Source: Takakia lepidozioides
Lineage: Eukaryota > Streptophyta > Takakiopsida > Takakiales > Takakiaceae
Length of the DNA: 64,000 nucleotides
NCBI GenBank assembly: GCA_030704615.1
Contig: CM060734.1
Span: forward strand, 24,614,001-24,678,000
Direction: 5' to 3'
The notes under the pieces were generated by a model, which ran no database searches, was not told the origin of the DNA, and was given only the letters and a program-made list of their open reading frames with translations. Positions 1 through 10,848 of the stretch are shown piece by piece; position 1 is the first letter of the stretch; each line of letters begins with the position of its first letter. The position numbers and the translations under genes were made by a program.

Positions 1-1276
1 AACTGGAGCTGGGAATACTGTGAATATAGTGGGGCCAATAGCAGGGAGTGCTCAGGGGCCAACACTTGGTGGAAGTACCACCACAACTACAATAGGTCCT
101 CAAGGACCAGCACCAGCAAGGGGGCCAGCACCTATCAGTGGGCAGGGGACAGGGCCACAGATGGCGTTACAACCAACACGGGCAAAACCACCTTTTCCAA
201 TATATTCAGGAAAAGGGGATCCTGATGTACACATTAGCCAATTTGAGCACATGTGTATTGTGAACAATGAGAATGGCGATGATGCCAAGATGAGACTGTT
301 TCCTTGTTCACTTATCAAGAAAACAAGTGAATGGTCTGCAAGATTCCCTGATAATCATTTCCTAACCTGGAATGGCTTGAATACAACATTCCGAAATAGG
401 TTCAGGACAAGTAAAAATGAGGATGAAGTGTATGGAAGTTTACAACAGTTAAAGCAAAAGAAGCATGAAACTGTTGAGGAGTATATGGAAAAGATGGAAT
501 TGATGATGAAAAAGCTGGCTGCTGTACCAGCACCAGGTTTACAGAAAACTTGGTTTGTGAGTGGACTAAGACCAGAGTTGCAAAAGAAAGTGGATATGTT
601 ACCCCATAATACAGTGGAGGAGGCATTTGAAACAGCGAACAGAATTGAGAAATTGGGAATGCTCAGGAGAGAGAAAAGGGATGATGATGACTCTGAGGAT
701 GAGTCAGATGAGGAAGAAGAGCAAGAGTTGAAAAGGAAGAGTAAGAGGAAGGAAAAGTTGAAGAGGGATAGCTATGAGAAAAGATTAGAAGAAATCTTGA
801 AGAAGTATGCCACAGAGGCTGCAACACATTGGAGGAAGGGTGTTTGGTGTGCAAAGTGCCAGAATGAAGGCCATACCACCACTGAATGCCACATGAAGGA
901 GAAACACTGTACTATCTATAAAATGGATAACCATTCTACTGAGAATTGTTACTACAACAGAAGGACAACAGCTAGAGAACCTAGGCAAGTAAGGGTGCAT
1001 CAAGTGCAGCCCCAGCCAAGAAGAAACAATGATCAGGACAACTATGGTAGGCCAGGTGGTTATAACAATGGCATGGAAGGGAGAGGTAATCCAAGAGGGA
1101 ATTACCAAAGAAATTCCAGAGGCAACTATCAGGGTAATCCAAGGGGGAATTACCAGCCAGGGAATCAGGATTACAGAAACAATCCCAGAACAGACCAAGG
1201 GCGAGGACCTAATGGGGAAGAACTGTGTTACTATTGTAATCAGGCAGGACATCGCAAGGCAGCCTGTCCATTCTAG
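1..1276 (+). pseudogene. Ty3/gypsy Gag (partial, runs off window start)
   Basis: Gag-like polyprotein of an LTR retrotransposon, which packages element RNA. The frame is already open at the first bases with no ATG before about residue 48, so the true start lies outside the window. In order: a Pro/Gly/Thr-rich head; a retrotransposon gag core (about residues 55-215, with W-ARFP-NHFLTWNGL and ETVEEYMEKMELM); a highly acidic then Lys/Arg-rich linker; a degenerate Cys/His cluster (WCAKCQNEGHTTTECH); an RG/NY-rich stretch; and a C-terminal CCHC knuckle CYYCNQAGHRKAAC. The frame closes with TAG at 1274-1276 and reopens at once in the same frame into the protease region, so the stop may be a genuine Gag/Pol boundary or a nonsense mutation. 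No upstream LTR is visible. Family assignment is sure; the clade within plant gypsy is not. Confidence 0.85.
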
Positions 1277-2604
1277 ATCAGACACCAGAATGAGATGAGA
1301 GCTCCTGTGAATGAGGGGCCAGTGGTGGCAACTCACATGGTTAGGCCATGTGTTGTACCAGAAGTAAGTACAATGATAGTAACCAGAAGCAAAGCCAAAA
1401 TAATACCTCCAGTAGATGAGGAAGGTGATGATAATGAAGATGGCAATGATGTGCCTGAAGATGATGAGGCTTGGAGAGATGAGAAGGAACTGCACAAGGA
1501 AGTGGCAGATACCATAAGGAAAATGCAGAAGAGTACTGATATTCCTATGGCACATTCCTCTGATTCTGAAAGAGAAGAGGAAGTGAGTGAGGATGAAGGG
1601 AAGAAAGAAGCTGCGGAAATGCAGAGTAATGAAGGGACTTTGGCTGAAGTAATATGCCAGACCAAAGTGGAGATTACCATTGGACAGCTATTGGCTGTGG
1701 CACCTTATTGTAGACACACGCTGTATCAAGCAATCAATCGAATTGCCCATGTGACAGGGAACACAGACCTGAACAGCAAGGTGACCAGTTATAATGTGAA
1801 GCCGGAAGGGCGAGAAACAGTCATGGACTTTGATGATTCTATGCCAGTAATCCAATTGAGAATTGGAAGCGCAGAACTAACTGATGTACAAATAGATGGA
1901 GGCTCTGGAGTTAATATCATGACATACCAATTAAGGCAAAAGCTTGGTGTATTAACATGAAACCAGCCCCATTTATAGTAACAATGGCAGATCAAAGAAG
2001 TGTACAGCCATTGGGATTGATAAGAGGAGTTAAGATACAGATACAAAAGATGATCTTTATGATCACAGTAACTGTGTTGAAAATGGATGGAATCATGGAA
2101 GCTTACTCCTTATTGTTGGGACGACTGTGGCTGAAACATGCCAGGGTATTCCATGACTGGAATTCCCAGTTACTAACAGTGCATGATGGGATGCACAAGA
2201 TCCAAATCACCACTAAAAAATCTAGTAGACTACCTGCTACGAGAAGACCTCGAGGGGTCAAGGAGTATGACAGGAGGGGAGGACTTGATGAGGAGCAGGA
2301 AGCTACCCTGTTCGTTGCACACCCAGAGTGGGAGCAGGTTGTAGAGATGCAACTGGAAGGCCTAAGTTGTTTAAAAGGTATCTGCTGTGGTGTAGTGACA
2401 CCAACACCAATTGAAGGTGAAACAAGCAGTTACCCACCACATTTCTATGAAGAAAGAGTGGGAGAAATGGAAATCCTAGAGGAACCAGCCACTGTGAGTT
2501 TACAGGATGAAGTGGTGACTGGTTGGACAATCACAGCTGATGAGCAGGTGAGAGAAGTGAATATCGGAACTGAAGGAACCGAGGATGGTGAAGGTAGGGG
2601 CTGA
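1277..2604 (+). pseudogene. Ty3/gypsy protease region, frameshifted
   Basis: Continuation of the same element between Gag and reverse transcriptase. After an acidic linker (DEEGDDNEDG, then SEREEEVSEDEG), a retropepsin-like segment appears at about 1830-1950: the strand VQIDGGSGVNIM holds the Asp-Gly-Gly-Ser active-site loop (retroelements usually have D-[ST]-G). The frame breaks at about 1957, where the protein continues one frame over with the second half of the protease fold (SLLLGRLWLKHARVFHDW, the typical LG-x-x-W-L motif). The rest, to about 2580, is an acidic linker with no recognisable domain. Another frame change at about 2585 leads into reverse transcriptase. At least two frameshifts make this non-functional. 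Confidence 0.75.
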
Positions 2605-3247
2605 TTTGGAGCTAGAATTCTTTGAGGAAGCTAAAAGTCTGTTCATCAAATACAAAGATGTATTTGCTTGGAGCTACGAGGATCTGAAAGGGATACCACC
2701 TGAGATTTGTCAGCATAAGATTGAATTGGAACCAGGGTCAGTACCAATCAAACAGGCAAGGTACAGAATGAATCCCAACTATGCACAGAAGGTTGGAGAA
2801 GAGATCAAGAAGTTGGCTGAGGATAAGTTTATATACCCGATAGAGTATACAACTTGGTTGTCACCCATTGTGATAGTTCCCAAGAAGAATGGTAAACTGA
2901 GAGTTTGTGTGAACTATAAGAAGTTGAATGTTTGCACGAAGAAAGATCCTTTCCCTTTGCCATTCACAGAAGCGGTATTGGACACTGTGGCAGGCCATGA
3001 GATGTACTCATTCATGGATGGCTTCAGTGGTTATAATCAAGTGCAAGTGGCAGAAGAAGACCAGGGAAAGACAGCTTTCATCACAGACTGGGGTGCTTAT
3101 GCATACAAAGTCATGCCTTTTGGACTTTGTAATGCACCAGCAACCTTTCAGAGAGTGATAAGTGAATCTTTTCATGAGTATTTGGATGATTTCATGCAGT
3201 TGTTCTTGGATGATTTCAGTGTGTACAGCTCTAAGAATGAGCACTTG
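2585..3247 (+). pseudogene. Ty3/gypsy reverse transcriptase (N-terminal two-thirds)
   Basis: Reverse transcriptase fingers and palm of the element that starts at position 1. Visible landmarks are the entry segment DVFAWSYEDLKGIPPEICQH, the WLSPIVIVPKKNGKLRVCVN block, the MDGFSGYNQV block, the MPFGLCNAPATFQR block, and the catalytic FLDD at about 3208-3219 (LFLDDFSVYS, where many gypsy elements have YVDD). Homology stops abruptly after NEHL at 3247. The next expected block is found further downstream but in reverse orientation (3495-3707). The reading frame is open, but the enzyme cannot be complete. Confidence 0.88.
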
Positions 3248-3494
3248 CCTGACTCTGGTGATAGTGGAAGGAAATCAGAGTGCTGTGCTAATTCTGGTAT
3301 GGGTGGTGGACCTTCTCCAAAGCTTGAAGTTTCTGCAAACTGCAAAGATCACATACCATAGCAACAAGATTGTCACCACATACAGAAGGCCGCCACCGGA
3401 ATGATCCTATTAACTATTTTCCAAAAGATGGCACTTAGCTTCGCTGCTCTATCATTTCTCCATATTCTAGCCCAAATCACTCAGCCCATATCAC
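3248..3494. other. Unassigned 247-bp segment inside the gypsy RT
   Basis: This segment sits where the RT should continue directly from NEHL to the thumb block. I find no RT, RNase H or other recognisable reading in any of the six frames; minus-strand frames contain stops. It may be filler acquired with the neighbouring inversion, or degraded retrotransposon sequence. Confidence 0.4.
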
Positions 3495-3707
3495 TCTTCT
3501 GTAATAACTGGTTTGTCCAAGGAATCTTCTTAAACTCTTAACATTTATTGGTGGTGGAGAGGCTTTAATGGCCTCTGTCTTTCTGGGATCCACAAGAAGT
3601 CCCCTCTTACACACAATGTGTCCCAAAAGCACCCCTGAGTTCACACAGAAAGTACATTTCTCTGGATTCAGGCCCAGACCTCTCATCCTGCATCTGGCCA
3701 AACATAA
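3495..3707 (-). pseudogene. Inverted RT thumb block of the same gypsy element
   Basis: Read on the minus strand, this piece encodes the block that is missing from the plus-strand RT: LCLARCRMRGLGLNPEKC, then FCVNSGVLLGHIVC, then GLLVDPRKTEAIK and SLRRFLGQTSYYRR. In intact gypsy elements it follows the YSSKNEHL segment (here ending at 3247) and precedes the DF-RRYAQIAAPLSKLL segment (here starting at 3712, plus strand). Both boundaries match the missing interval almost exactly, so a local inversion of about 213 bp is the simplest reading. Confidence 0.85.
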
Positions 3708-3862
3708 CTCTGATTTTGTTAGACGGTATGCACAGATAGCAGCACCATTGAGCAAGCTTCTAAAGAAAGATGCAGTGTTTGCATGGACAGCTGAATGTCA
3801 ACAGGCTTTTGAGGAACTTACATTGTCAGTAACAACTACACCTGTGCTAATTAACCCTCAGG
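3708..3862 (+). pseudogene. Ty3/gypsy RNase H start, truncated
   Basis: The plus-strand coding sense resumes at 3712 with DFVRRYAQIAAPLSKLLKKD and runs through the connection into the RNase H start (FAWTAECQQAFEEL, then TTTPVLINPQG). Homology ends sharply at about 3862; no RNase H catalytic core or integrase follows on this strand. The element was truncated here by deletion or insertion, and no 3' LTR is visible. Confidence 0.8.
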
Positions 3863-5151
3863 GATGCCTCGGCGTGAGCCTGGTCACGTGAGCGCGCTCA
3901 CGCAACTGCGCTCACGCCACGTCACCTTGCGCAAATGCCACGTCACGGGGCTCACTCCACGTCATCACACGTGAAGGCCGCGTCACCACGCGCCCAGAAA
4001 GAAGTGGAGTGTATTCCCGCGGATTGGCACCCTTTACCGCGGAAACAAGCTGGATGACATAATAAAAGGCATTGAATAAAGGATGGATGAATGTACAGTT
4101 GGATGATAAACATATGGATGAGTGTGAAAAATGAATGTAGATGGATGAATGAGGGATGGATAAGAGTAAAATGGATGAATGTATAATGGATGTTGAGCAA
4201 TGACAAAAATTCATGACAGGAAGATGCATGACCAAATCTTTTGACGAATGCACAACGTATATGAAATGAGTGTGGAAGGTTTGTGGGGTGGATTAAAGAG
4301 TATAGAGGATGAATGTACAATGGATGTTGTACAAAGGAAAAAATTCATGAATGGAGCACGCATGAATACAGTGTAGATGAATGCACAATGGATATGAGAA
4401 GAGTCAGGGAGGTTTGTGAGATGGATTCATACATATTGCAATTTAAATGAAAGTTGATTCTGTGATTATTATTTGTTCTAAATGAACAACTATGGTGGAG
4501 GAAGGGGATTCAACGTTTTCCAGATAATATGAAAATGAATATTAAAATAATACAGTTCAGTCTGACTCAGAGTCAGTACAATGTATCCCCGCTTCCTCTG
4601 CATCTAAGTCTAAGTATTTTAGAACACCGGATCCACGCTGGATACACCTACGGCTGGCCACTAAAAAGTCAGGGGATAGGGACTCGGCGGGGGCTGCTAT
4701 TTCATGAGCCATGAGCCATGAGCGGCATGAGCCATGAGCAGAGTCGTAAGTGTGGAAAAAAACATGAGCAGCACTATTTTCCGGAAATGAGTGTCCGCGG
4801 GAATAGGGTTTAGGGTGCCACGGTCATAGGGGGAGAAGGACCTCCCGATGAAGGAGGTTTGGCAATGTTATTTAGAATTATATATTGAAAGGCAATGTTT
4901 CGCGAATGGTAGGGTGGTACTGCTCTGTACAATGGGGGCCCATTTCAGCCTACCAGCCACTTGCAAAATCCACCCACACTCCCAATCCCAAACGAAATGA
5001 GCAATGACGCATTCTCGGAACGATGGACACAGAATAGAATAAAAAGAGGGCACAATGAGGTTTTTATTGATCCACATGAATTGCATTTGAAGCACGTCTA
5101 CTGTGCTGATTGTGCCATCAAATCTTTAGCCCTGTGCCTACTGAATACAAG
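3863..5151. repeat. Non-coding interval with GGATGAAT-type and CATGAGC-type short repeats
   Basis: No gene is visible. 3865-4050 is GC-rich with many ACGTCA/CACGTG-like and GCTCACG words; similar words recur near 25910-26000 and 27840-27910, so it may be a dispersed repeat. 4077-4440 is an irregular array of GGATGAATG/GGATGGATG and TACAATGGATG words, including two larger related halves (each with AATGGATGTTG followed by AAAAATTCATGA, near 4180 and 4320). 4699-4740 has several tandem GAGCCAT/CATGAGC copies. 4740-5150 shows nothing recognisable. Confidence 0.6.
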
Positions 5152-5904
5152 TCACGTTGTCAATGGGACTTCGACTGCTCTCAGAACTAGCTCATGAGTC
5201 ATGGGGCTCCTCCATGTAAAGTCGATTGCAGCCGTTGTACCGCCCCTAGTGATGTTCACCACAATGTCCTGCCCTTCAATCATACCACCATCGAATATGG
5301 AAATCTTCACGTTTTCGTCGTCCACACCAATGCGAATGTCCCCATACAATGGAGAAGAGGAGCGCACTCCTTGAGGAGAATAGGTCTCTCCCATGGAGTC
5401 CACCCACGTCCAGTGGCAGCAGTTCCACCGCAACAGCATAGCAGTGCGCCTTCTTCTGCATGGGTGACCGTCGTAGCTGGGAAAATCGGAATCGAGGATG
5501 CGCAGGAGCCACGGACTCCTCAGACCAAGATCGTCACCCCGCTCGAAGGCGTAGTGGCCTACGATATACTCAAAAGCCACCAATGTTTCCACAATCGAAC
5601 CAGTATCTTCTGTGTAATCTGTGTAGCAGATAACAATGTCTCCCGATGTGGCCGAATACATTGCATAATCGATGCCTCCAAATGGGCAGTCGTCCCGGTT
5701 CCGGAAGCACGGCATCCTTGCAAAGGAGGACCTGAGGACGACTTGGATGCAGATGACAATGACCTTGCGGACAGCTACGAAGCCCTTAGATTTTGGAAAT
5801 GATGCGAAGCGGAAGAGCAGTCCGGCCTCCAATAATGGAGCATCTGGGTCCCACGTACCCACCGACGGAGGTGGATGAACCCATACATCTTTCTCATCAA
5901 GAAG
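5152..5904 (-). CDS. Unrecognised ORF of about 250 residues
   Basis: A long open frame on the minus strand, open from just after a TAA near 5905 down to the stop at 5152. It has no ATG in its first 60 or so residues (the first Met is in FARMPCFRNRDD), so either an upstream exon supplies the start or the protein begins internally. The composition looks protein-like: a beta-rich N-terminal half (GFVAVRKVIVICIQVV, GIDYAMYSATSGDIVICY), an acidic middle, a Trp/Cys patch (LLRWNCCHWTWVDSMGETY) and a C-terminal segment GDIRIGVDDENVKISIFDGG. I recognise no domain. Neighbours on both sides are transposon debris, so it may be a host gene fragment or part of an unknown element. Confidence 0.4.
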   Translation of the reverse strand, partial: LLDEKDVWVHPPPSVGTWDPDAPLLEAGLLFRFASFPKSKGFVAVRKVIVICIQVVLRSSFARMPCFRNRDDCPFGGIDYAMYSATSGDIVICYTDYTEDTGSIVETLVAFEYIVGHYAFERGDDLGLRSPWLLRILDSDFPSYDGHPCRRRRTAMLLRWNCCHWTWVDSMGETYSPQGVRSSSPLYGDIRIGVDDENVKISIFDGGMIEGQDIVVNITRGGTTAAIDFTWRSPMTHELVLRAVEVPLTT

Positions 5905-5916
5905 TTATAGTTTGAG

Positions 5917-6992
5917 ATCTGCCACCGAAGTCCATCCCCCCGGATGGAAATTCGGCGCGGGATGAGGTTGCTCAAGTGCAAGATCCAGTGGGAACTTGGC
6001 CTGATTGGTTTGTGAAACACCAAACTATTGATAATTAGGAAGAACAACAACAGGTTTTCCAGGAAGATCCACAGCAGGCCATGGTTATGAGTTCCATAGG
6101 CATGACTCTTAACCTGTTAGCTACCTACTTCAAGACTCATGTCCCTTCCACTCAGTTGGCAGCATTGCAGGAGGAGCTCAAACAAGAGTTTGAGGCCAGA
6201 ATTGTAACTGAGTGTGAAACCAAAGTGGATGTGGAGGCAAGCCTCAAGTTGCAGCAGGACTTGGAAGAGTCTAAAGCTGCCCTCCAGCTTGAAAAAGAGA
6301 ATTTAATCAGGGCAGGTCTTGAGCAGGAGAAATTACATGAGGTACATAAGCAGCAGCTATACCAAATGCAAATTCAGCATGAAGGCAATTTACAAGAAGA
6401 GAAACTCCTTAATTCTGGATTAGTTGCAGCCAATCAGAAACTGGCCATGCAGTGTGCCACACTAACGGCTAATCTGGAGCTGGCTGCGCTGGAAGTCAAG
6501 AAGCAAACTGAGAGGTGTGCATGGGCGGAGGCAGAGGCACAAGACCAGGGAAAACTCATTGCAGACATGAAGGATACTATCTGTCGTAATGAGGTTCCCG
6601 TTCAACAGTTGAAACACCTCAACGACGAGAAGGACCGACAATTTTTAGAGTTGCAGCAAAAGGTCACAGTGAGGGATAATGAACTTTCTGTGAGTGAAAG
6701 GGCATGGAAAGAAGCCAATAACATGTTAGCTGCCTATGCAGCTCTTGTTGAACCTCATGCAAAGAGAATGGAGAGTTTACAACAGCAGTTGGAAGCATAC
6801 AAGCTCAAGGAGGAGCAGGGTATCGGAAGTGCTACACAAGACTTGGTGGACAATCACCTCTTACAGGAGTGGTTGACACAAGGGCCAGTGGAAAGAAAAG
6901 CACCTAGGAAATTGACTCGAGATGAGATGAATGATCTCAGGCAACGGGTGCAGAATATTGCTACAACAACTATAGACAATGTCTATAGTTGA
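5917..6992 (+). pseudogene. Coiled-coil protein of a repeat-associated family (copy B)
   Basis: A frame open from about 5917 with an early in-frame stop near 6037; the long part starts at Met 6081. From about residue 25 to 260 it is almost pure coiled coil, rich in Glu, Gln, Leu, Lys and Ala (LAALQEELKQEFEARI, SKAALQLEKENLIRAGLEQE, HLNDEKDRQFLELQQKV). It ends RKLTRDEMNDLRQRVQNI and stops at 6992; related sequence continues just downstream in another ORF. A shorter coiled coil of the same style is found at 15429-15716 on the other strand, beside similar companion segments. No enzyme motif is seen. I infer an unknown retroelement-associated protein rather than a host gene, because the copies are broken and dispersed. 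Confidence 0.45.
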
Positions 6993-7001
6993 ATAGCCGA
7001 G

Positions 7002-8418
7002 TTGCATGAGGATGTGGAAGGACTTCAGACTCAAGTGGATGAGTTGAGTTCCAACATTGAGAAAAGGGCATTTGTTCCGGAAGAACAGCTATTGGCTACT
7101 TACTTGCGGGCAATAACTTTGGTCTATCAATTTCCAGCACAGGAAGTACGGGGCTTGCCAGCGCAACGAGGGGCTGTGTCAACTTCACAGTAGCCCTTCA
7201 GATAGCCAGTGTTACTACCGTGGCACAACAACAATCAGTACCTGATGTCTGGGGTGACTCTTCTTTTATCCCACCTACTACTCCTGTTGCTCTTGAATAT
7301 AGTAGAGCTATGGAATAGGGCCCACCCTCGAAAGGTGGCAGTAGCCGCAAGGCGAAGTGGCTCTTAGTTACGCTGGCCTTGGCCGGAGTCTTCTCTCTAG
7401 AGCTATGGTTCTTCCCTTCAACCAAATTCCCATAGTTATGGATGTGGCTTGGAAAGAATTCAGTCCTCCGGAGTCCTTGGCACATTATTACCAAATCATG
7501 CGCATTTGGTTGCCATTGGCAACTCGGACCAAGGTTCTTCCATCAGATAGACCCATTGAGGATCATCATTTTGCACATTGTTGGGCTGAGGCAGGAACAA
7601 TGCTGAAGGAATTACTTGTCTTCCAGATCATTCACGGATTCATTTTCACCAAGACCAAGGAAGTAGTTAGTCTTGTTATGGGCTGTGGGATGTACTATGC
7701 TGCTTGCTTTGTTTTACGCTACCACACCGAGCAGCAGAAATTGCAGATGAGGTACTAGATTTATTCCAATGGAGAACATTGGACATTACCTCCAGTTCCA
7801 GACCACAAGTATCTGTATGATGTGACAGTCATGCTTCAACGGGATCCACAACTTCGTCTTTGGTTTTCTTCTGCTCTGGAGCACTTAGAAAAAGAGAACT
7901 TGGACTTTAACCACATTTTTTCCAAGGGGCATGAGGCCAAGAAATGGCTGCAATTTTCAAAGGTGATAGGCACGCCACTCAGCTATACAGATGAGGAGCT
8001 ACAGGCATATACTAGTCTTGCCCGAAAGCTGGCACAAGTCTTATTACATAGTGTTCCAGACATGGTAGGCATACACTAGTGTATGCCAGTCAAGCTTCCT
8101 GAGGTGCCAAAGAAGGTCAGGAAACAAAAAGGCCAACGGTGGGAAAATGACTCTAACACCACTGGTTCTGTGGCCACTGATATCCTCGACATGTCAGAAG
8201 AGTATGACAAGGCCATGGCGGACAAGAAGAAGCGAGGTTCTCTTATTCCAGACAGACGACCCCCACCTGATTCCATGACAATCCAATCTGCTCCGGCGAG
8301 CAGACAGGCATCTCCACCAGCCAAGGACAAGGCTCGGGCTCATACACAGAGCCCTCACAAAGGCTCTCATCAACATACTGATGCCACATTTCAGAGGTTT
8401 GCTGGCCCTAAGCAGTAA
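7002..8418 (+). pseudogene. Downstream fragments of copy B (Trp-rich and LAQVL segments)
   Basis: Four successive open stretches continue the coiled-coil protein: 7002-7193 (another short coiled coil), 7357-7758 (QIMRIWLPLATRTKVLPSDR, then FAHCWAEAGTMLKELLVFQI), 7759-8079 after a single TAG, and 8083-8418 after another TAG (Lys/Pro/Ser/His-rich tail). The segment LRLWFSSALEHLEKENLDFN ... YTSLARKLAQVLLH resembles the minus-strand segment at 14780-15184 (CFLYYKQLEDRLEAF ... DMVQHLVAQVLDE), which is why I treat the two regions as one family. Scattered stops show decay. Function is unknown. Confidence 0.4.
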
Positions 8419-8437
8419 ACCGTGAGGGCACGACTTT

Positions 8438-9374
8438 TTGAGAGGGAGGGGGATAATGTTATAGGGCTGTCAAGGACTTAGACAGTTTTATGGGTTTTAT
8501 GGGGTACCCTTAATTTTGCGCAGGCCTTAGGGGTGGCAGACAGGCTCACACAGTCAGCAGTCACATGTTTACACAGCCTATTACAGCCTGTCACAGTTTG
8601 TCACAGCTCGACACAACCAGTCACAGTCCGACACAGTCACAGCCCGACACAACTAGTCACAGCCCGACACAGTTCATAGCCCGACATAGCTGACACAGCC
8701 CGACACAGCACACAGTCGAGACAGTCCATCACAGCACCACATGACACAGCCGACACGGGTCACGGGGTACTGTTCTCACTGGCAGGGAACGAGAGTGCGG
8801 GAACCTCATCAACATAGGGAACAACAGTACTTACGTACTGTCTTGGCCGGCAGTTAGTTAGTTAAGTGGTTAGAACAGCTTGCAGATACATTATGCAGAG
8901 TAGCTACATGGAGGGGATCACTTCTTGGAGCACGATCTTGGAGCACACGGAGGAGAGAGCACACGGAGGAGGAGAGACGATCTGTTGTAGCTTGATACAT
9001 GCAAGCTGTAGAGATGTATTGTAGGGCAAAATAGAGACACAATGGCTTCGGCCTGATACAAGATAGTTATCAGCGGCTTCCAGCATCCCACCGCTACTCC
9101 CCCGCCGGAATTCGGACCAATCAAAAATGCCCCCAAAAAAGGGTGTTCTCTTCGTTCACTATTGCAGAACTCTCTATGAAGAGTGCACGAAGTAGAACAC
9201 AAATCAAGTTTGGAGTGCAAAACAGGGAAGAAACTGTGGTTTTGGGTCCAAATGAATTTTGATCGCTCCCAAATTTGGCACGCACGTCAGCTTGTCATAT
9301 CGTTGCACCATCGTCACATCAGTATGCCATAGGGAACAAGAGATAGTCGCCCTAATGATTGATTGTCCACCATA
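8438..9374 (+). repeat. Putative LTR end of copy B with CACAGCCCGACA minisatellite
   Basis: Right after the last ORF comes a purine run GAGAGGGAGGGGGA (about 8440-8453), like a polypurine tract, then TGTTATAGGGCTGTC, which could begin an LTR at about 8457. I could not find a matching second LTR, so this is inference. 8550-8755 is an irregular minisatellite of CACAGCCCGACA / CACAGTCC words. 8935-8975 contains a near-duplicate of GAGCACACGGAGGAGAG. The rest shows nothing coding. Confidence 0.4.
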
Positions 9375-10469
9375 CTAGGTTAAACATAGGATACCAGAGT
9401 TTTCATAGAGAAGATCTCCCTTCTCAATTTTTGCCACTACTTGCTCCGTAGTGGGAATGTCTAATCCCTCCTTTTCTGAAGTAAGGGGCTCTGGTGTAGT
9501 AGCAAGACCAGTCTGAGTTACCTCCGGGGCAACTTGGTCAGCTTGCTGTGTTGGCCGTGGTGCCAAGGTGACTTCTTTCTCCCTCTCTAGTGGTTGTGCT
9601 TCCTGTAATATCAACTCTTTGTGCTGCTGCACCCCCTCTTGTGCAGGAGCTATGGAAATATCATCTGGCAGAGGGATCCTTGCTGCAAGTGGAGCAGCTT
9701 GGATTACCACTGTGGTTTCTCCTCTTTTTTGCCTTTTGGTTTTGTGCTGCCCCTCCAATCCATCTTCTCCTTGTGAGGATCCTTGTTCTTCAACCGCAGC
9801 AGTGCCTGCTTCAAACAAACCCATGACTTTGCGTTCTTGCGCATTAAGTAGGCAAGAATCATAGATGATTTGTGCAATAATTGGGGCTGACACGATAATT
9901 GGGGCCTTGGCAGTAGTTGTTTGCAGTCGTTTCATCTCATCAACCAGGCCATTGTGCATCATTTCGGCCCAAGCTACATCCTCTCCCTTCAAAGCCTTCA
10001 AAACATCTTCAGTAAAGGATCTGCTGAGATATTGTTGGTTCTGCTTCATAGCAAAAAGAATATTTAGTATCTGGCCTATTTCCCTCAGACCCGGATACTC
10101 TGCTCTTGTACAAGTATAACCCTGATTCTTGGAAAAGTTCTTTTCTTGGAAAAGATTCACCATTTGCAAGCTTACCTTGTGCTCATCCACACTCACTTTA
10201 CCAGTTGGTTTATCAAAGAGCTGCTGCAAATACTGCGGAGTGACTTGTATATCCACACACTTCACATGTGTAGCTCCTGTCTTTGGTTCAAAGTTCTTGA
10301 TGAAATGAATCATCAAATCTTTGTGGTGCCAAGACCATTCTTTGCGCAACAGTCCCTCCAACCTCAATTCCTTCAATAGCTGTATTGCCTGTGGTATGGC
10401 AATAGTTTGCTTTTGAAGTATTGTAGTGAACTTCACCCGTAAGTCCTCCATATCTCTGATTCGCTTCAT
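9375..10469 (-). CDS. Unrecognised protein with plant-transposon-like N-terminal domain
   Basis: Open minus-strand frame of about 390 residues; I take Met at 10469 (MKRIRDMEDL) as the first plausible start, giving about 364 residues. The N-terminal 190 residues look globular, with KEWSWHHKDLMIHFIKNFEP, VTPQYLQQLFDKP and VAWAEMMHNGLVDEMKRL followed by a hydrophobic API-type helix. The layout recalls the Pfam putative plant transposon protein domains, but I cannot verify this. The C-terminal half is low-complexity (Gln/Glu/Pro/Ala). The W-A-x(6)-[LI]-x(2)-E pattern followed by a hydrophobic helix also occurs in the 15717-16203 ORF (IDWAGFICGKIHEEI), so it may be the missing N-terminus of copy B, now in opposite orientation. 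Intact, but function unknown. Confidence 0.4.
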   Translation of the reverse strand: MKRIRDMEDLRVKFTTILQKQTIAIPQAIQLLKELRLEGLLRKEWSWHHKDLMIHFIKNFEPKTGATHVKCVDIQVTPQYLQQLFDKPTGKVSVDEHKVSLQMVNLFQEKNFSKNQGYTCTRAEYPGLREIGQILNILFAMKQNQQYLSRSFTEDVLKALKGEDVAWAEMMHNGLVDEMKRLQTTTAKAPIIVSAPIIAQIIYDSCLLNAQERKVMGLFEAGTAAVEEQGSSQGEDGLEGQHKTKRQKRGETTVVIQAAPLAARIPLPDDISIAPAQEGVQQHKELILQEAQPLEREKEVTLAPRPTQQADQVAPEVTQTGLATTPEPLTSEKEGLDIPTTEQVVAKIEKGDLLYENSGILCLT

Positions 10470-10848
10470 ACCAGACAAACAAGAAGGTCTTGTTTGGAAT
10501 AGTTCCAAGAAACTCTGCAACATGTATACAACATGAAAGTATGGTTTGCGCAAACTGGAACGGGCAATTGTGTGTAAGCATGCAGGGCTTGCAAACAGTG
10601 GGTGAGAGAGAAGGTACGCGCGTCACGTTCTTCCTTGTGCCACTGCGTAAAGAGTATAGCGAGCGTGTAATCTGTAACGCCCGCCATAGCTGCTAGTCTA
10701 TAGCCTTCACTGCGCCCTCTTTCTCAGTAGTCGTTATGAGGAACAACACCTACCCTGCCGCTCATAACTACCCGTTTTTCTTGATCTTGTTTTTTCAAAG
10801 AAACCCTGTTGGTCGTTTTTCCTCCGTTGATTGGCTTATGAATAGTTG

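Noticed and set aside
785-1555. Long minus-strand ORF opposite Gag
   Set aside because: Antisense of low-complexity Gag linker; hydrophobic Ile/Ser/His-rich shadow of the acidic coding strand.
3912-4320. Minus-strand ORFs rich in HSSI/HPS
   Set aside because: Translation of the GGATGAAT-type repeat; composition is driven by the repeat.
5194-5802. Plus-strand ORF of about 200 codons opposite the 5152-5904 ORF
   Set aside because: Lies fully antisense to the more protein-like minus frame, no recognisable domain; treated as a shadow.
8550-8755. CRISPR-like array
   Set aside because: Repeats are short and irregular with no unique spacers, in a eukaryotic genome.
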